Positions 34,433 to 44,535 of a DNA stretch of 64,000 nucleotides are shown here, in pieces. The position numbers and the translations under genes were made by a program. The notes beneath the pieces were generated by a model, which ran no database searches, was not told the origin of the DNA, and was given only the letters and a program-made list of their open reading frames with translations. The stretch spans positions 75,779,147-75,843,146 of the forward strand of contig NC_080694.1 in the NCBI RefSeq assembly GCF_030445035.2, given 5' to 3'. Within the stretch, counting starts at the first letter, position 1; every line of letters begins with the position of its first letter. The stretch comes from Dasypus novemcinctus. Its lineage: Eukaryota; Chordata; Mammalia; Cingulata; Dasypodidae.

Positions 34433-36117
34433 TCATGTGGCAGGGGCGGGGGCAGGCCTGCCCCCCTGGCTTCCCACCGGGGCTCCCCTCTGTCCCACTC
34501 CTGACCCCACTGCAGCCCAGGGCTGTGAGGACAGGTCAGAGCCAGGCGGGATGTTCCAGGAAGAGCCGGGAGGACGGAGAGCCCTGGGCGGGGACCAGTT
34601 ACGGAGGCCTGGGAGCGGACCAGGTGACCCCCAGCTGCCTCCTGGGAACCGACCGGGTGACCCCCAGCTGCCTCCTGGGAGCCGACCGGGTGACCCCCAG
34701 CTGCCTCCTGGGAGCCGACCGGGTGACCCCCAGCTGCCTCCTGGGAGCCGACCGGGTGACCCCCAGCTGCCTCCTGGGAGCCGACCGGGTGACCCCCAGC
34801 TGCCTCCTGGGAGCCGACCGGGTGACCCCCAGCTGCCTCCTGGGAGCCGACCGGGTGACCCCCAGCTGCCTCCTGGGAGCCGACCGGGTGACCCCCAGCT
34901 GCCTCCTGGGAGCCGATCGGGTGACCCCCAGCTGCCTCCTGGGAGCTGACCAGGTGACCCCCAGCTGCCTCCTGGGTGATGGACAGTCCCCCAGCTGCCT
35001 CCTGGGAGCCGATCAGGTGACCCCCAGCTGCCTCCTGGGAGCTGACCAGGTGACCCCCAGCTGCCTCCTGGGTGATGGACAGTCCCCCAGCTGCCTCCTG
35101 GGTTTTGATGGACAGTCCCCCAGCTGCCTCCTGGGAGCCGCCCGGGTGCCCCCCAGCTGCCTCCTGGGTGATGGACAGTCGTCCAGCTGCCTCCTGGGAG
35201 CCGACCAGGTGACCCCCAGCTGCCTCCTGGGAGCCGACCAGGTGCCCCCCAGCTGCCTCCTGGGAGCCGCCCGGGCACCCCCCAGCTGCCCACCGGGGGT
35301 GTGGGCATGGGCCTCGTCCCCCCACCGGCTCCGTGACCTCCTCCTCCCCAGGACACGGTGGGGCTCGGAGGCCCCCAGGGGTGGCCAGGCAGAAGCGGCC
35401 GGTGAATCCCGTTGCTGGGAGCCCGGGGCGCGCGCTGGGCAGGGCCTTCTCCCTGGGCTCCTGGCCGGTTAGGAGGGGGTGAGCCCGTGGGCTGGGGCTC
35501 CAGGGGTGGGAGTGAAGCCCTAGGCGAGGGGTCTGCGGAGGAGGCAGAGGCGCCTGTAGGCGGGGGCCGGCCGCCCGGAGAGGGGGCAGCAGCGCTGGGA
35601 GGGAGGGCTGGGCCTTCCGGCTGCACGTCCCCCGCATGGTCAGCTGCGGCCACCAGCGTCTGCCAGGGCTCCCCGGGGGGCCCCAAGTCCGTGGAGGGCA
35701 GTCCCCTGGGTGAGGGCCCCCTCTGCACCTTAGAGCCTCCTGCAAGTTGGGGGTCCGCTGGAGAGGCCACAGGTGGCGGTGAGACCCCTGCCGAGCCGCC
35801 GGGCCCCGGGCCTGGCCCGGGCCGAGGATGCGCCGAGGCGGAGGCCCCCAGAACAGCGGCTGGTCTGAGCAGGGGCAGGCCATGCCCCCAGTGCTGGGGG
35901 GCTCCGTCGTCCACTGCACAGATGCTCCGAGCAAAGAGCCCTGAGGGGGAGGGACGAAGTGACCGCTGGGGGCTGGCCACGCCCCCTCCTCTCCCCCAGC
36001 CCCACCCGTGTCTCCCCTTCCACCTTCAGCCACCCCAGGCCCGGCACCCACACCTGGGAAGTGGAGGCAGAGCAGCAGCCCCAGGGGAGCCCAGCACCGC
36101 ACCGCGCAGGCCCGCAT
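34433..36117 (-). CDS. C6orf15: C6orf15 (STG), secreted repeat protein, 2 exons
   Basis: Exons 36054-36117 and 35940-34433 (stop included) encode about 523 residues. Exon 1 gives a signal peptide (MRACAVRCWAPLGLLLCLHFP) and ends in a G followed by a gtgtgg donor. The 113-bp intron ends in ccctcag and the frame continues G-LFARSI, as in human STG (GLFARSIG). Other conserved blocks are a PWG-P-SWGGGG stretch before GTRPMP and RPPGSSWNIP near the C terminus. Between them lie 21 tandem units of 10-11 residues, GSWGSPGRLPG type, where human has only a few GSWGNINRYPG units. This explains the greater length than human (about 325). The C-terminal tail after WNIP also differs. The product is secreted, epithelial and of unclear function. 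The frame is intact from start to stop. Confidence 0.9.
34610..35293 (-). repeat. Coding minisatellite of C6orf15, 33-bp unit
   Basis: Twenty-one units lie in frame. The main unit on the plus strand joins agctgcctcctgggagccga and ccgggtgaccccc, giving GSWGSPGRLPG on the minus strand. Shorter 30-bp forms encode GSWGTVHHPG. Seven consecutive main units toward the C-terminal end (about 34680-34910) are identical, a sign of recent expansion or homogenisation; the N-terminal half is more varied. Confidence 0.93.
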
Positions 36118-36154
36118 GCTGCTCCCGCTCGTCCCCTCAGCCCTGGGCACTAGC

Positions 36155-36163
36155 CCTTTATCC
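36155..36163 (-). promoter_or_regulatory. TATA-like box of C6orf15
   Basis: Minus-strand ggataaagg lies about 40 bp upstream of the C6orf15 start codon. At normal spacing the transcript would begin about 10-15 bases before the ATG, a very short leader like that inferred for CDSN. Confidence 0.45.
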
Positions 36164-36985
36164 GCAGGCGGGCGGGGGCCGGGGCGGGGGCGGCGGGCGG
36201 GGCCCTGCCTCCTCATTCCCGGCTCGTCAGGCTCGTCAGTCAGCAGGTGCCGCCGAGTGTCCCGGCTGCGCGTCCCGCCCCTCCCAGCCGGCCTGGCCAC
36301 AGCGCCGAGGCCGCAAGCCCCTCCCGGCTCACGCCCCGGTCCCGAGGCTCCGTCCCCCTCCTCAGAAGGGGCCGCGGCTCCCGTCTTTCCACACCTGCGC
36401 CCTGACCCGCCAGGCGAGGCTGCAAACCCAGACCTTGGAGATGCGGCCGCAGTCGCCTGCGCGGCTGCAGCAAGTCAGCACAGACGTGGCACGTGAACCG
36501 GCGCGGGCGCCCACTCCACGGTTCTCGGTTAAAACCAGGGGAGGGGACCGCGCTCCTTCGGAGCCTCGCGGCACTGTTTCCGCCTCTCCGGCTTCGGAAG
36601 CTGCCGCGCCCTTGACCCTAACCCTTGACTGGCGGCCCGTGCTCCATCTTCAGGCCAGCAGCTGTGGGCCAGGCTTCTTCTCCCACCTCCTCCACATTTT
36701 AAGGCCCCTGTGGGTGAACCGGGCCCACCGGCTGGCCCGGGTCGTGGGCCTCTACTCCGCCGCCCTTGCGTGTCCCCTCACACTGCACAGGGGCCGCCGC
36801 TGGGTATTAGGTGAAGGAGCACAGGCGGACGCTTCCAGCCAACCGAAGACGACCCGCAAATGCCCTTGTCCGGTGGCCGTAGCTGGTCGCCGGCGGCTGG
36901 GTAAGGGGCCACAGCGACTCGCCAACTGTTCTACTTTTGGTTGAAATGTTTCATAATGCAAATTTGTGGATTTTTGTTGTTGGCT
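36164..36985. other. GC-rich upstream region of C6orf15
   Basis: CpG-rich sequence follows the promoter (notably 36160-36620). A long plus-strand frame overlaps C6orf15 in antisense but matches nothing known. No further gene is seen. Confidence 0.45.
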
Positions 36986-37066
36986 TTTTAAGAGGCACCA
37001 GGAATTGAACCCAGGACCTCGTACACAGGAAGCCCGCGCTCAAACACTTGAGCGACATCCGCTCCC
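36986..37066 (-). mobile_element. tRNA-derived SINE fragment
   Basis: On the minus strand the segment reads gggagcggatgtcgctcaag and ggtcctgggttcaattcctg, ending gtgcctcttaaaa. It is a DAS-group monomer. Confidence 0.65.
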
Positions 37067-37437
37067 AATGAAAAGCTATGAAATGCCTTTGTTTCTCCAT
37101 GGCTTCCGGGGGACCCCAGACGAGGCTCTCCCCGCCGCAGCCCCAGCGGGCATCACCGTACCCCGTGCCCCCCTGCTGGCCAGCGCCCCCTTCCAGAGCG
37201 GGCCCGTGGGGGAGGCAGCGGCCCCTCCGCGGACACCCCGCAGTTTGGCAAAGGCTTGAGGAGTCCCCAGGGAGCGGCTGCGTCCACAGCGCTCCGGCTG
37301 CCGGGCTCCTGCCGTTGGCTCCAGTCCCAGGCCCGAGGCTAGACCGCGGCATCGGGACAGGGAGGGTGCATCGGGGCGGCTTGGCGTCCTGCTCCGTCTT
37401 CAGCCAACCCCGTGGCAGCCGGGCTGCCTGCCATTTC

Positions 37438-37851
37438 TTTTTTTTTTTCCTTAAAGATTTATTTTTTAAAATTTATTCCCCCCCCCCAAGTTGTCTGCTC
37501 ATTGTGTCTATTTACTGTGTGTTCTTCTGTGACCACTTCTATCCTTATCAGCGGCACCAGGAATCTGTGTTTCTTTTTGTTGCATCATCTTGTGTCAGCG
37601 CTCCGTGTGTGCGGCGCCATTCCTGGGCAGGCTGAACTTTCTTTGGTGCTGGGCGGCATTCCTTATGGGGTGCACTCCCTGCGCATGGGGCTCCCCTACG
37701 CAGGGACACCCCTGCGTGGCACGGCACTCCTTGAACGCATCAGCACTGCATGTGGGCCAGCTCCACACAGGTCAAGGAGGCCCTGGGTTTGAACCTTGGA
37801 CCTCCCATGTGGTAGGCGGGCACTCTATCCACTGAGCCAAATCCGCTTCCC
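37438..37851 (-). mobile_element. DAS-type SINE, full length
   Basis: A reverse-oriented full copy: the minus strand starts ggaagcggatttggctcagt and keeps the long body and an A-rich tail that appears here as ttttttttccttaaagattt. The sequence around 37480 contains a C-run. Confidence 0.88.
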
Positions 37852-38756
37852 TGCTTGGCATTTAAACAGCCCTGAGCTGGGGGTCGGCTAGCGGTGTCCT
37901 AACAGGAGGGGGCTTCTATCCTCGGGAAGCAGCCGAGCAGAGGTCCGGGGGCCCTGTGCTTGAGGAGAGGCCCTTCTGGAGGGCCAAGTCCAGGCCCTGC
38001 TGGGACGCCCTGGCCCGCCCTCCCCCACCTGGCCCAGGACGCAGGCCCCCTGGCCTCAGGCGCGCTCTCCTCCTGGAGGCCCTCTGCCCTCCTCCGCGTC
38101 GCCTCCCTCCGCCTGCGCGTGTGCCGTTTGGCGCTCACTGCAGCACCGCTCGCGGGCAGCAGGGGTGGGGTGGAGAGCTGTCGTCTGTCTCCTGCGCAGT
38201 CGCACGGCTGGGACAGGTATTTGGGCCAGTGAGTCACGGCGCTGGGCTGTGCTCCCAGGCACGCCCCACCCTCTCTGCCCTCTGCTCGCCCCACCCCAGC
38301 TCCCCCAGCAGCGCGCCCCCAGCCTCCTACGCGGCCACCTGGAATCCGTCGGGCTGTCCCAAGCCATCCCGAGGCTCCAGGTGCCCCAGGAGCGCAGGAA
38401 ACCAACCCTGGGAACGCCTGGGAATGGCATCTGGAGGGGGAGGCGAGTTTGCAGGCGGCCGGGGGGAGGGACACGGCCAGGGCTCCGTGCAGGGGGTGGG
38501 GGTCACAGGGGCAGGGGCGGGCAGGCTGGACTTCCTGGAGCAAGGGGCGAGGAGAGAAGTGGGGGAAGACCCTGCAGGAGGCACCCGCTGCCCCAGCCCA
38601 GCAGGTGCTCACTCTTCTCCTCTTAGAGGAGCTACAGGTGCACCCAGAACGGAGACGGGCCCCAGGGGCCTCCGGGGAGGCAAGGAGCCCCACCCCGGCC
38701 CTGGGAGGAGACCCAGGGTCCCAAGAAGGCACGGAGTCGGCATCTGGTTCACACAG
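37852..38756. other. Intergenic between C6orf15 and CDSN
   Basis: GC-rich unique sequence beyond the inferred end of the CDSN transcript. Frames of 100-336 codons occur on both strands, overlap each other and match no known family, so none is called. Confidence 0.45.
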
Positions 38757-38762
38757 TTTATT
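38757..38762 (-). promoter_or_regulatory. Polyadenylation signal of CDSN
   Basis: AATAAA on the minus strand lies about 620 bp beyond the CDSN stop, implying a 3' UTR of roughly 640 bases with no other AATAAA seen before it. Confidence 0.65.
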
Positions 38763-39381
38763 GTGTTATCTGTCGGGATCCAGAGAGCAGGGAGCCTGCT
38801 CCAGCGTGCAAGGAGGCCTGGCGCTCGCTCCCACGGCATCCTGAGCCCCGAGAGCAGCCACGGCCAGGAGAGCGTCTGGGGTGTGAGTCAGAGGGCGCGG
38901 GGAGCAGTGACGGGGGCACAAGGGGACAGGGAGGCGGCGGACAGACGGGGACGACCCAGCCTCTAGGACTTTGGGCTTTGCTTTCTTTGCAAAGGAGGGG
39001 AGGGGATGGCATGTTGTGCAGGCATCAGCGACGGGGCCGGGAGCGCCTGGGGGTGGGTGCCCAGTCAAAAACCATCTCAGAGAAGTGGCACAGGGACCCC
39101 CAGGGGCTAGTTATGTGGCAGACAGGGCACCGCAGGGGAGAGAACGGGGAAGGGGATTCAGAGTCTGCCATCATGGGTGGCGAGGGAGAAGAGGCGATGA
39201 GGAGGGGTCTGCATGATGGGGCAATGGAGGAAGAGGAGCAGCCCCTGGGGAGGTGAGGGGCCGAGGCAGCCCTGCCTGAGCCCCGGATGCTCGCAGCTGG
39301 AGAGGGGGTGTCGCAGGACGCCCCAGGCATGCGAGAAGGGGTGTGCGCAGGATGCCCGGGCACGTGATGACGCGAGCCGAC

Positions 39382-42300
39382 TTAGGAGCTCTCGGGTAAC
39401 TCTCCCTCGGGCAGGAAAGCTTCAGGGTCCTCCAGCTGGGACCCCAGGGGCTTCTCTTGGGCCAGGACGTCCCGGCCGGAGCGGCAGGGGCTCTTCCCGG
39501 AGCCGCAGGGCTTGGCCCCGGCTGAAGGATCGGGCTCGGGCGAGCCATCGGGCCCCCCACTCAGCATGGAGGAAGGCACAGAGATGCAAGGGTGGCCGGG
39601 GGAGCTGGACCTGCTGCCGCAGGGCAGGAGCACGACGCGCCCGCCCGCGTGGGAGCCGGAGCCGCCACCGAGGGAGCCGGGGCGCAGCGAGGAGCAAGAG
39701 ACGCCACTGCAGGGGCGCAGGGACAAGCCGGGGCGGCCGGCAACGCTGGCGCCGCCGTAGGCTCCGGAGCCGGAGGGGCCGCAGGGACCCCTGCCCGAGA
39801 AGCCCGCCCCGCAGGGCCGCACCCCGCCCGAGCCCACCGGCTGGAGCACAACGTACGGGGACGCGCCGGCGCTGGAGGAGCCGCGGCTGGGCACGATGGG
39901 GTTACTGGAGAAGTATTTGCCTTCCGAGATGGGGGGCCCGGCCGCAAAGGAGGGCACCCCCGGGGAGCCCCTGACGGGGTTCTCGTTGGTGAAGTAGCCC
40001 ACGGGGTAGATCTTACCCCCGCTGAAGGTCATGCCCGGGGCCAGGTAGTTGCTGGAGGGGCCGCCCACCACCTCATAGCTGCCGTAGCTGTCCGCAGAGG
40101 TGATGGGGGGGCAGGGCTTGCCGGCAAGGGCCCCCCCGCCGCAGGGGCCGCCCCCCCCGGCGCCGGCACCCCCGGAGCCGTGCTGCTCCACCACCACCAC
40201 CACCGGCCTCTTGCCCCCGGACACGGAGTGGGAGCTGGAGACGTAGGAGTGGGAGACGCCGGGGCCGCTGCAGGGTGAGTCGGCGTTGTCGGGGCTGCAG
40301 GGGCGCAGGTTGGAGCTGGCCTGGCCGCCGCCTCTGGACATCCAGGAAGTCTGGGAGACGGAAGAGCCAGAGCCGCCTCCCAACTGGGACGCGCTGATCA
40401 CCACGCGGGAGGAACCGCCGCCGGCCGGGGCAGCGTAGCCGGACCCTGCCTGGGCAGCGCTGGCCGCGCCCTGCTGGAAGGGACCCGACTCCGAGGAGTA
40501 GCTGATCTGGGAATACCCGGCTCCTGGCCTAAATCCGGAAGATCCTGAAGACGCACCCTGGGAGATCCCGGAGCCGCCGGAGCCGCCACTGGAGCCACTG
40601 TAGCTGCTGTAGCTGCTGTAGCTGCCCGAGCCGCCAGAGCCGCCGGAGCCGCCGGAGCTGCTGCTGGAGCTGCCACTGGAGCCGCTGTAGCTGCTGTAGC
40701 TGCTGTAGCCACCGGAGCCACTGGAGCCACCACTGGAGCCGCTGCTGGAGCCACTGGAGCCACTGGAGCCACTGGAGCCACTGGAGCCGCTGGAGCTGCT
40801 GGAGCCGCTGGAGCCGCCGTACCCACTGAGGCAGGGGTCATTGGGTGAGGTGATGCGGGTGGGGTCCTTGCAGGGGTCTGAGAAGGGCCCAATGCTCTTG
40901 GCCAAGCTCCCTGCGGGGGAAAGTGGGGTGAGTGGGAGTTGGGGCACACGTGCCAGCCGTCTCGGGGCCCACCACTCCAATTTCTCCTGAGAGGAGCCAG
41001 CAAGCGTTCAGAGGCACCACAGGCATGGGCGCCGTGGAGGCCAAATAAGCACAGCCTCGTGGCGTTGGTGGGGGCAGGGGCGCAAACGTGTACCAGAAAA
41101 TCAGTGCACCGTCCACAGCAACCGAGGCACAGAGGGACCGTCCCCAGCTCCCCGGGCACAGAGGGACCGTCCCCAGCTCCCCGGGCACAGAGGGACGTCC
41201 CCAGCTCCCAGGCACAGAGGGACCGTCCACAGCAACCGGGGCACAGAGGAACCATCCCCAGCAAACGAGGCACAGAGGGACCGTCCACAGATCCTCAGGG
41301 CACAGAGGGACCATCCACAGCAACCGAGGCACAGAGGGACCGTCCCCAGCTCCCAGGCACAGAGGGACCGTCCACAGCAACTGGGGCACAGAGGGACCGT
41401 CCACAGCAAACGAGGCACAGAAGGACTGTCCTCAGCTCCCAGGCACAGAGGGACCGTCCCCAGCTCCCCGGGCACAGAGGGGACCGTCCACAGATCCTCA
41501 GGGCACAGAGGGACCATCCACAGCAACCGGGGCACAGAGGGACCGTCCCCAGCTCCCAGGCACAGAGGGACCGTCCCCAGCTCCCCGGGCACAGAGGGAC
41601 CATCCACAGATCCTCAGGGCACAGAGGGACCATCCACAGCAACCGGGGCACAGAGGGACCGTCCACAGATCTCAGGGCACAGAAGGACCATCCACAGCAA
41701 ACGAGGCACAGAGGGACCATCCACAGATCCTCAGGGCACAGAGGGACCATCCACAGCAACCGAGGCACAGAGGGACCATCCCCAGCTCCCAGGCACAAAG
41801 GGACCGTCCACAGCAACTGGGGCACAGAGGGACCGTCCACAGCAAACGAGGCACAGAAGGACTGTCCTCAGCTCCCCAGGCGCAGAGGGACCATCCACAG
41901 CTCCCAGGGCACAGAGGGACCATCCACAGCAAACGAGGCACAGAGGGACCGTCCACAGCAACTGGGGCACAGAGGGACCATCCACAGCAAACGAGGCACA
42001 GAGGGACCATCCACAGCAACCGAGGCACAGAAGGACTGTCCCCAGCTCCCCGGGCACAGAGGGACTGTCCACAGCTCCCAGGGCACAGAGGGACCATCCA
42101 CAGCAAACGAGGCACAGAGGGACCGTCCCCAGCAACCGGGGCACAGAGGGACTGTCCCCAGCTCCCAGGGCACAGAAGGACTGTCCCCGGCTCCCAGGGC
42201 ACAGAAGGACTGTCCACAGCTCTAAGGGCACAGAAGGACTGTCCCCAGCTCCCAGGGCACAGAAGGACTGTCCACACCAACCGAGGCACAGAGGGACCGT

Positions 42301-42898
42301 CCCCAGCTCCTCAGGGCACAGAGGGACCATCCCCAGCTCCCAGGGCACAGAAGGACTGTCCACAGCTCTAAGGGCACAGAAGGACTGTCCACAGCAACCG
42401 AGGCACAGAGGGACCGTCCCCAGCTCCCAGGGCACAGAAGGACCGTCCCCAGCTCCCAGGCACAGAGGGACCATCCACCGCTCCTCAGGGCACAAGGGAC
42501 TGTCCCCAGCAACCAGGACACAGAGGAACTGTCCACAGCTCTAAGGGCACAGAGTGACCGTCCATAGCAACCGAGGCACAGAAGGACCGTCCACAACAGC
42601 TCAGGGCACAAAGGGACTGTCCACAGCTCCCAGGCACAAAGGGACTGTCCCCAGCTCCCCAGGCACAGAGGGACTGTCCACAGCAACCGAGACACAGAGG
42701 GACCGTCCACAGCTCCCAGAGCACAAGGGACTGTCCACAGCTCCTGGAGCTCTGATCGGAGCCCTGACCCCGCCCTCCTACCCGGGACCCCCGCCCGGGA
42801 CCCTGGCCCCTACCTGGCAGGAGGAGGCCGGCCAGCAGCAGCACCGCCAGCCCTCGCCCCCCCACACCGCCCACCCGGGGCGCCCGCTGGGAGCCCAT
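39382..42898 (-). CDS. CDSN: Corneodesmosin, 2 exons, complete
   Basis: Exons 42814-42898 and 40910-39382 (stop included) encode about 537 residues (human 529). Exon 1 is a signal peptide ending [10 protein letters not shown] with a gtaggg donor; exon 2 follows a cccccgcag acceptor and opens [20 protein letters not shown], as in human. Residues about 57-145 are a Gly/Ser/Tyr-rich loop ([17 protein letters not shown]). Conserved later blocks include [67 protein letters not shown] and SAGAKPCGS. The protein is the secreted adhesive glycoprotein of corneodesmosomes; its Gly/Ser loops give homophilic adhesion and it is cut by kallikrein proteases during desquamation. The frame is intact. Spacing, order and strand relative to C6orf15 and PSORS1C2 match the human PSORS1 locus. 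The 1.9-kb intron is mostly minisatellite. Confidence 0.97.
41105..42765. repeat. Minisatellite in CDSN intron 1, ~30-bp unit
   Basis: About 55 tandem units. The constant half on the plus strand is ggcacagagggaccgtccac or ...gtcccc. The variable half is agcaaccgagg, agcaaacgagg, agctccccggg or agatcctcaggg. The array fills most of the intron and ends only about 50 bp short of the exon-1 donor. Frames of 160-430 codons cross it on both strands and are repeat artefacts. Confidence 0.95.
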
Positions 42899-42942
42899 GT
42901 CCGTCTGTCGGCCTCTGACTGACGGCGGCCCGCGGCCCGGGC

Positions 42943-42950
42943 GCTTTATG
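42943..42950 (-). promoter_or_regulatory. TATA box of CDSN
   Basis: Minus-strand gcataaagc lies about 45-50 bp upstream of the CDSN start codon, implying a 5' UTR of under 25 bases. It sits at the edge of a CpG-rich block (42920-43300). Confidence 0.55.
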
Positions 42951-43989
42951 CCGGGGCTGGACATTCCCCGGGCAGGAGTCACCGTGGGGAGGCCGCCCGG
43001 GGGCTTGGCGGGGCTGGGCGGGGCCGGCAGCGGCATGTGCCAACTCAGCAGCGGCGGGGGCAGTGGGGCTGCCACGGCCGGCCGCCCCGTTGCCCAACTC
43101 GGAACCCGGCGCCCCGCCCGCGGCGCCCACTGCCCGCCGCCCACGGCCGCCCGCCCCGTCCCGGCCCCGCTGCGCTTTCCCTTCCGCGGCCCCGGGGCCC
43201 CGCCCCTCGCCTCGGCGCCCCTCCAGCTCTGCTCCTGTCGGCGCCCACGGCCCAGGCTCCGTCGCTGGCGAAAACGCCCCTTCTGGGGCTCGGGGACGCA
43301 GGCGTGTGCTGTGGGTCCAGGGACGGGCAGGGGGTGGCCGGTCAGAGCGGGGCCTCTGCGCGCAGCCCCTCCCCGCCGCGGCCCTGACTCCCGAGGTGAG
43401 CAAGAGGCTAATCAGGCTAATTGGAAGGTGGGGCCTGCGGCCAGTGAGCCCGGCCTGGGTGAGTGGACAGGAAGCGGCCGGCTGTGTTTAGGACGGAGCC
43501 AGGCCGGCTCCGGGCCCCGAGGAGGAGGAGAAGGAAGGGGAGGACGGAGGACAGAGCCTGAGTGTGCGCCGCTTCGCCCCCATGCGCCCCTCCCTCGCCG
43601 CCCCGCCCCAGCCAATTAGTTGCTCACTGGTATTGCCGAGAGTATCAGTATCAGGGGAGAGGCTGGGAGGCGGTCAGCTGCTCTCCCCGGCCCACGGGAG
43701 CCCCAGCCCACTGCCCAGACTCTCCTGTGCCCCAGGCGCGAGCCGCCCCCTCGCCCTCTGCCTCCCGACCGCCTGCAGCTCCCCAGCGCCGCCCCAGCTC
43801 CTGAACCGCACCGCGAGTGAAGTTACTGGACCTCCCGTCCACCCCGGACATGGCCAGTTCTCACACTGGGAGTGGGAAGGAGGGGCGCGGGGGTGCTGCG
43901 GGGGGAGGAGGCACTCGGGGAGCTGCCCCAGGGGGCTGGGTGGTCTGGGGGCAGCTCTGGAATCAGCTGCTGGGGGCGCGAGGCCCGGC
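42951..43989. other. CpG-rich region upstream of CDSN
   Basis: Very GC- and CpG-rich from 43000 to about 43400 (cggcgccccgcccgcggcgc), then GC-rich unique sequence. It is likely a CpG island linked to CDSN regulation, which is inference. No protein-coding exon is supported; PSORS1C1 exons, which lie hereabouts in human, were not recognised. Confidence 0.45.
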
Positions 43990-44110
43990 AACACATGAGA
44001 CCCCGCTGACCCTCAACTCCTCGCCTGTGAAATGGGCACCTCTAACCACGTCGCCCTGTAGGACGTTGGTGAGGAGCAGACCACAAGGAAGGGGACAAGG
44101 GGTCTTCCCA
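43990..44110 (+). mobile_element. MIR SINE fragment
   Basis: Contains accctcaactcctcgcctgt followed by gaaatgggcacctctaa, close to the MIR core and tail (cctcatctgtaaaatgggga). The flanks are diverged. Confidence 0.5.
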
Positions 44111-44154
44111 GCAGGGGCCGCGGTCGTGCTGTCACGGGGGAGCAAGTAGGACGG

Positions 44155-44535
44155 GCTGCCCCTGTCCAGCTCTCCTCTGAGCCCCCTGCTCCTGCCCCCT
44201 GTCCAGCTCTCCTCCAAGCCGCCCTGCTTGGCCTACTCTGGTCCAGGTCTCCTCTGATCTCCCCTGCTCCTGCCCTCGTCCAGCTCTCCACCAAGGCCCC
44301 CTGCTTGGCCTGCCCCCGTCCAGCTCTCCTCCGAGCCCCCTGCTCCTGCCCTTGTCCAGCTCTCCTCTGAGCCCCCTGCTCCTGCCCCCGTCCAGCTCTC
44401 CTCTGAGCTCTCCTGCTCCTGCCCCCGTCCAGCTCTCCTCTCAGCACCCTGCTCCTGCCCTCGTCCAGCTCTCCTCCGAGCCCCCTGCTCCTGCCCCCGT
44501 CCAGCTCTCCTCTGAGCCCCCTGCTTGGCTTGCCC
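44155..44535. repeat. Minisatellite, ~36-bp unit, about 10 copies
   Basis: Tandem units join gtccagctctcctctgagcc and ccctgctcctgccccc. Variants replace the end with cctgcttggcctgcccc. Frames open across it (GRSRGLRGELD on the minus strand) are simple repeats. Confidence 0.9.

Noticed and set aside
34287-35472. Plus-strand frames of 220 and 362 codons antisense to C6orf15
   Set aside because: They are shadows of the 33-bp coding repeat, which is open in several phases. Similarity to human STG is only on the minus strand.
35412-36944. Plus-strand frame of 510 codons
   Set aside because: Antisense to the C6orf15 coding region and promoter in very GC-rich sequence, with no known domain.
39213-40278. 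Plus-strand frames of about 230-250 codons antisense to CDSN
   Set aside because: Shadows of the Gly/Ser-rich CDSN exon; the conserved protein is on the minus strand.
41088-42371. Frames of about 430 codons across the CDSN intron
   Set aside because: Simple readings of the 30-bp intronic minisatellite.
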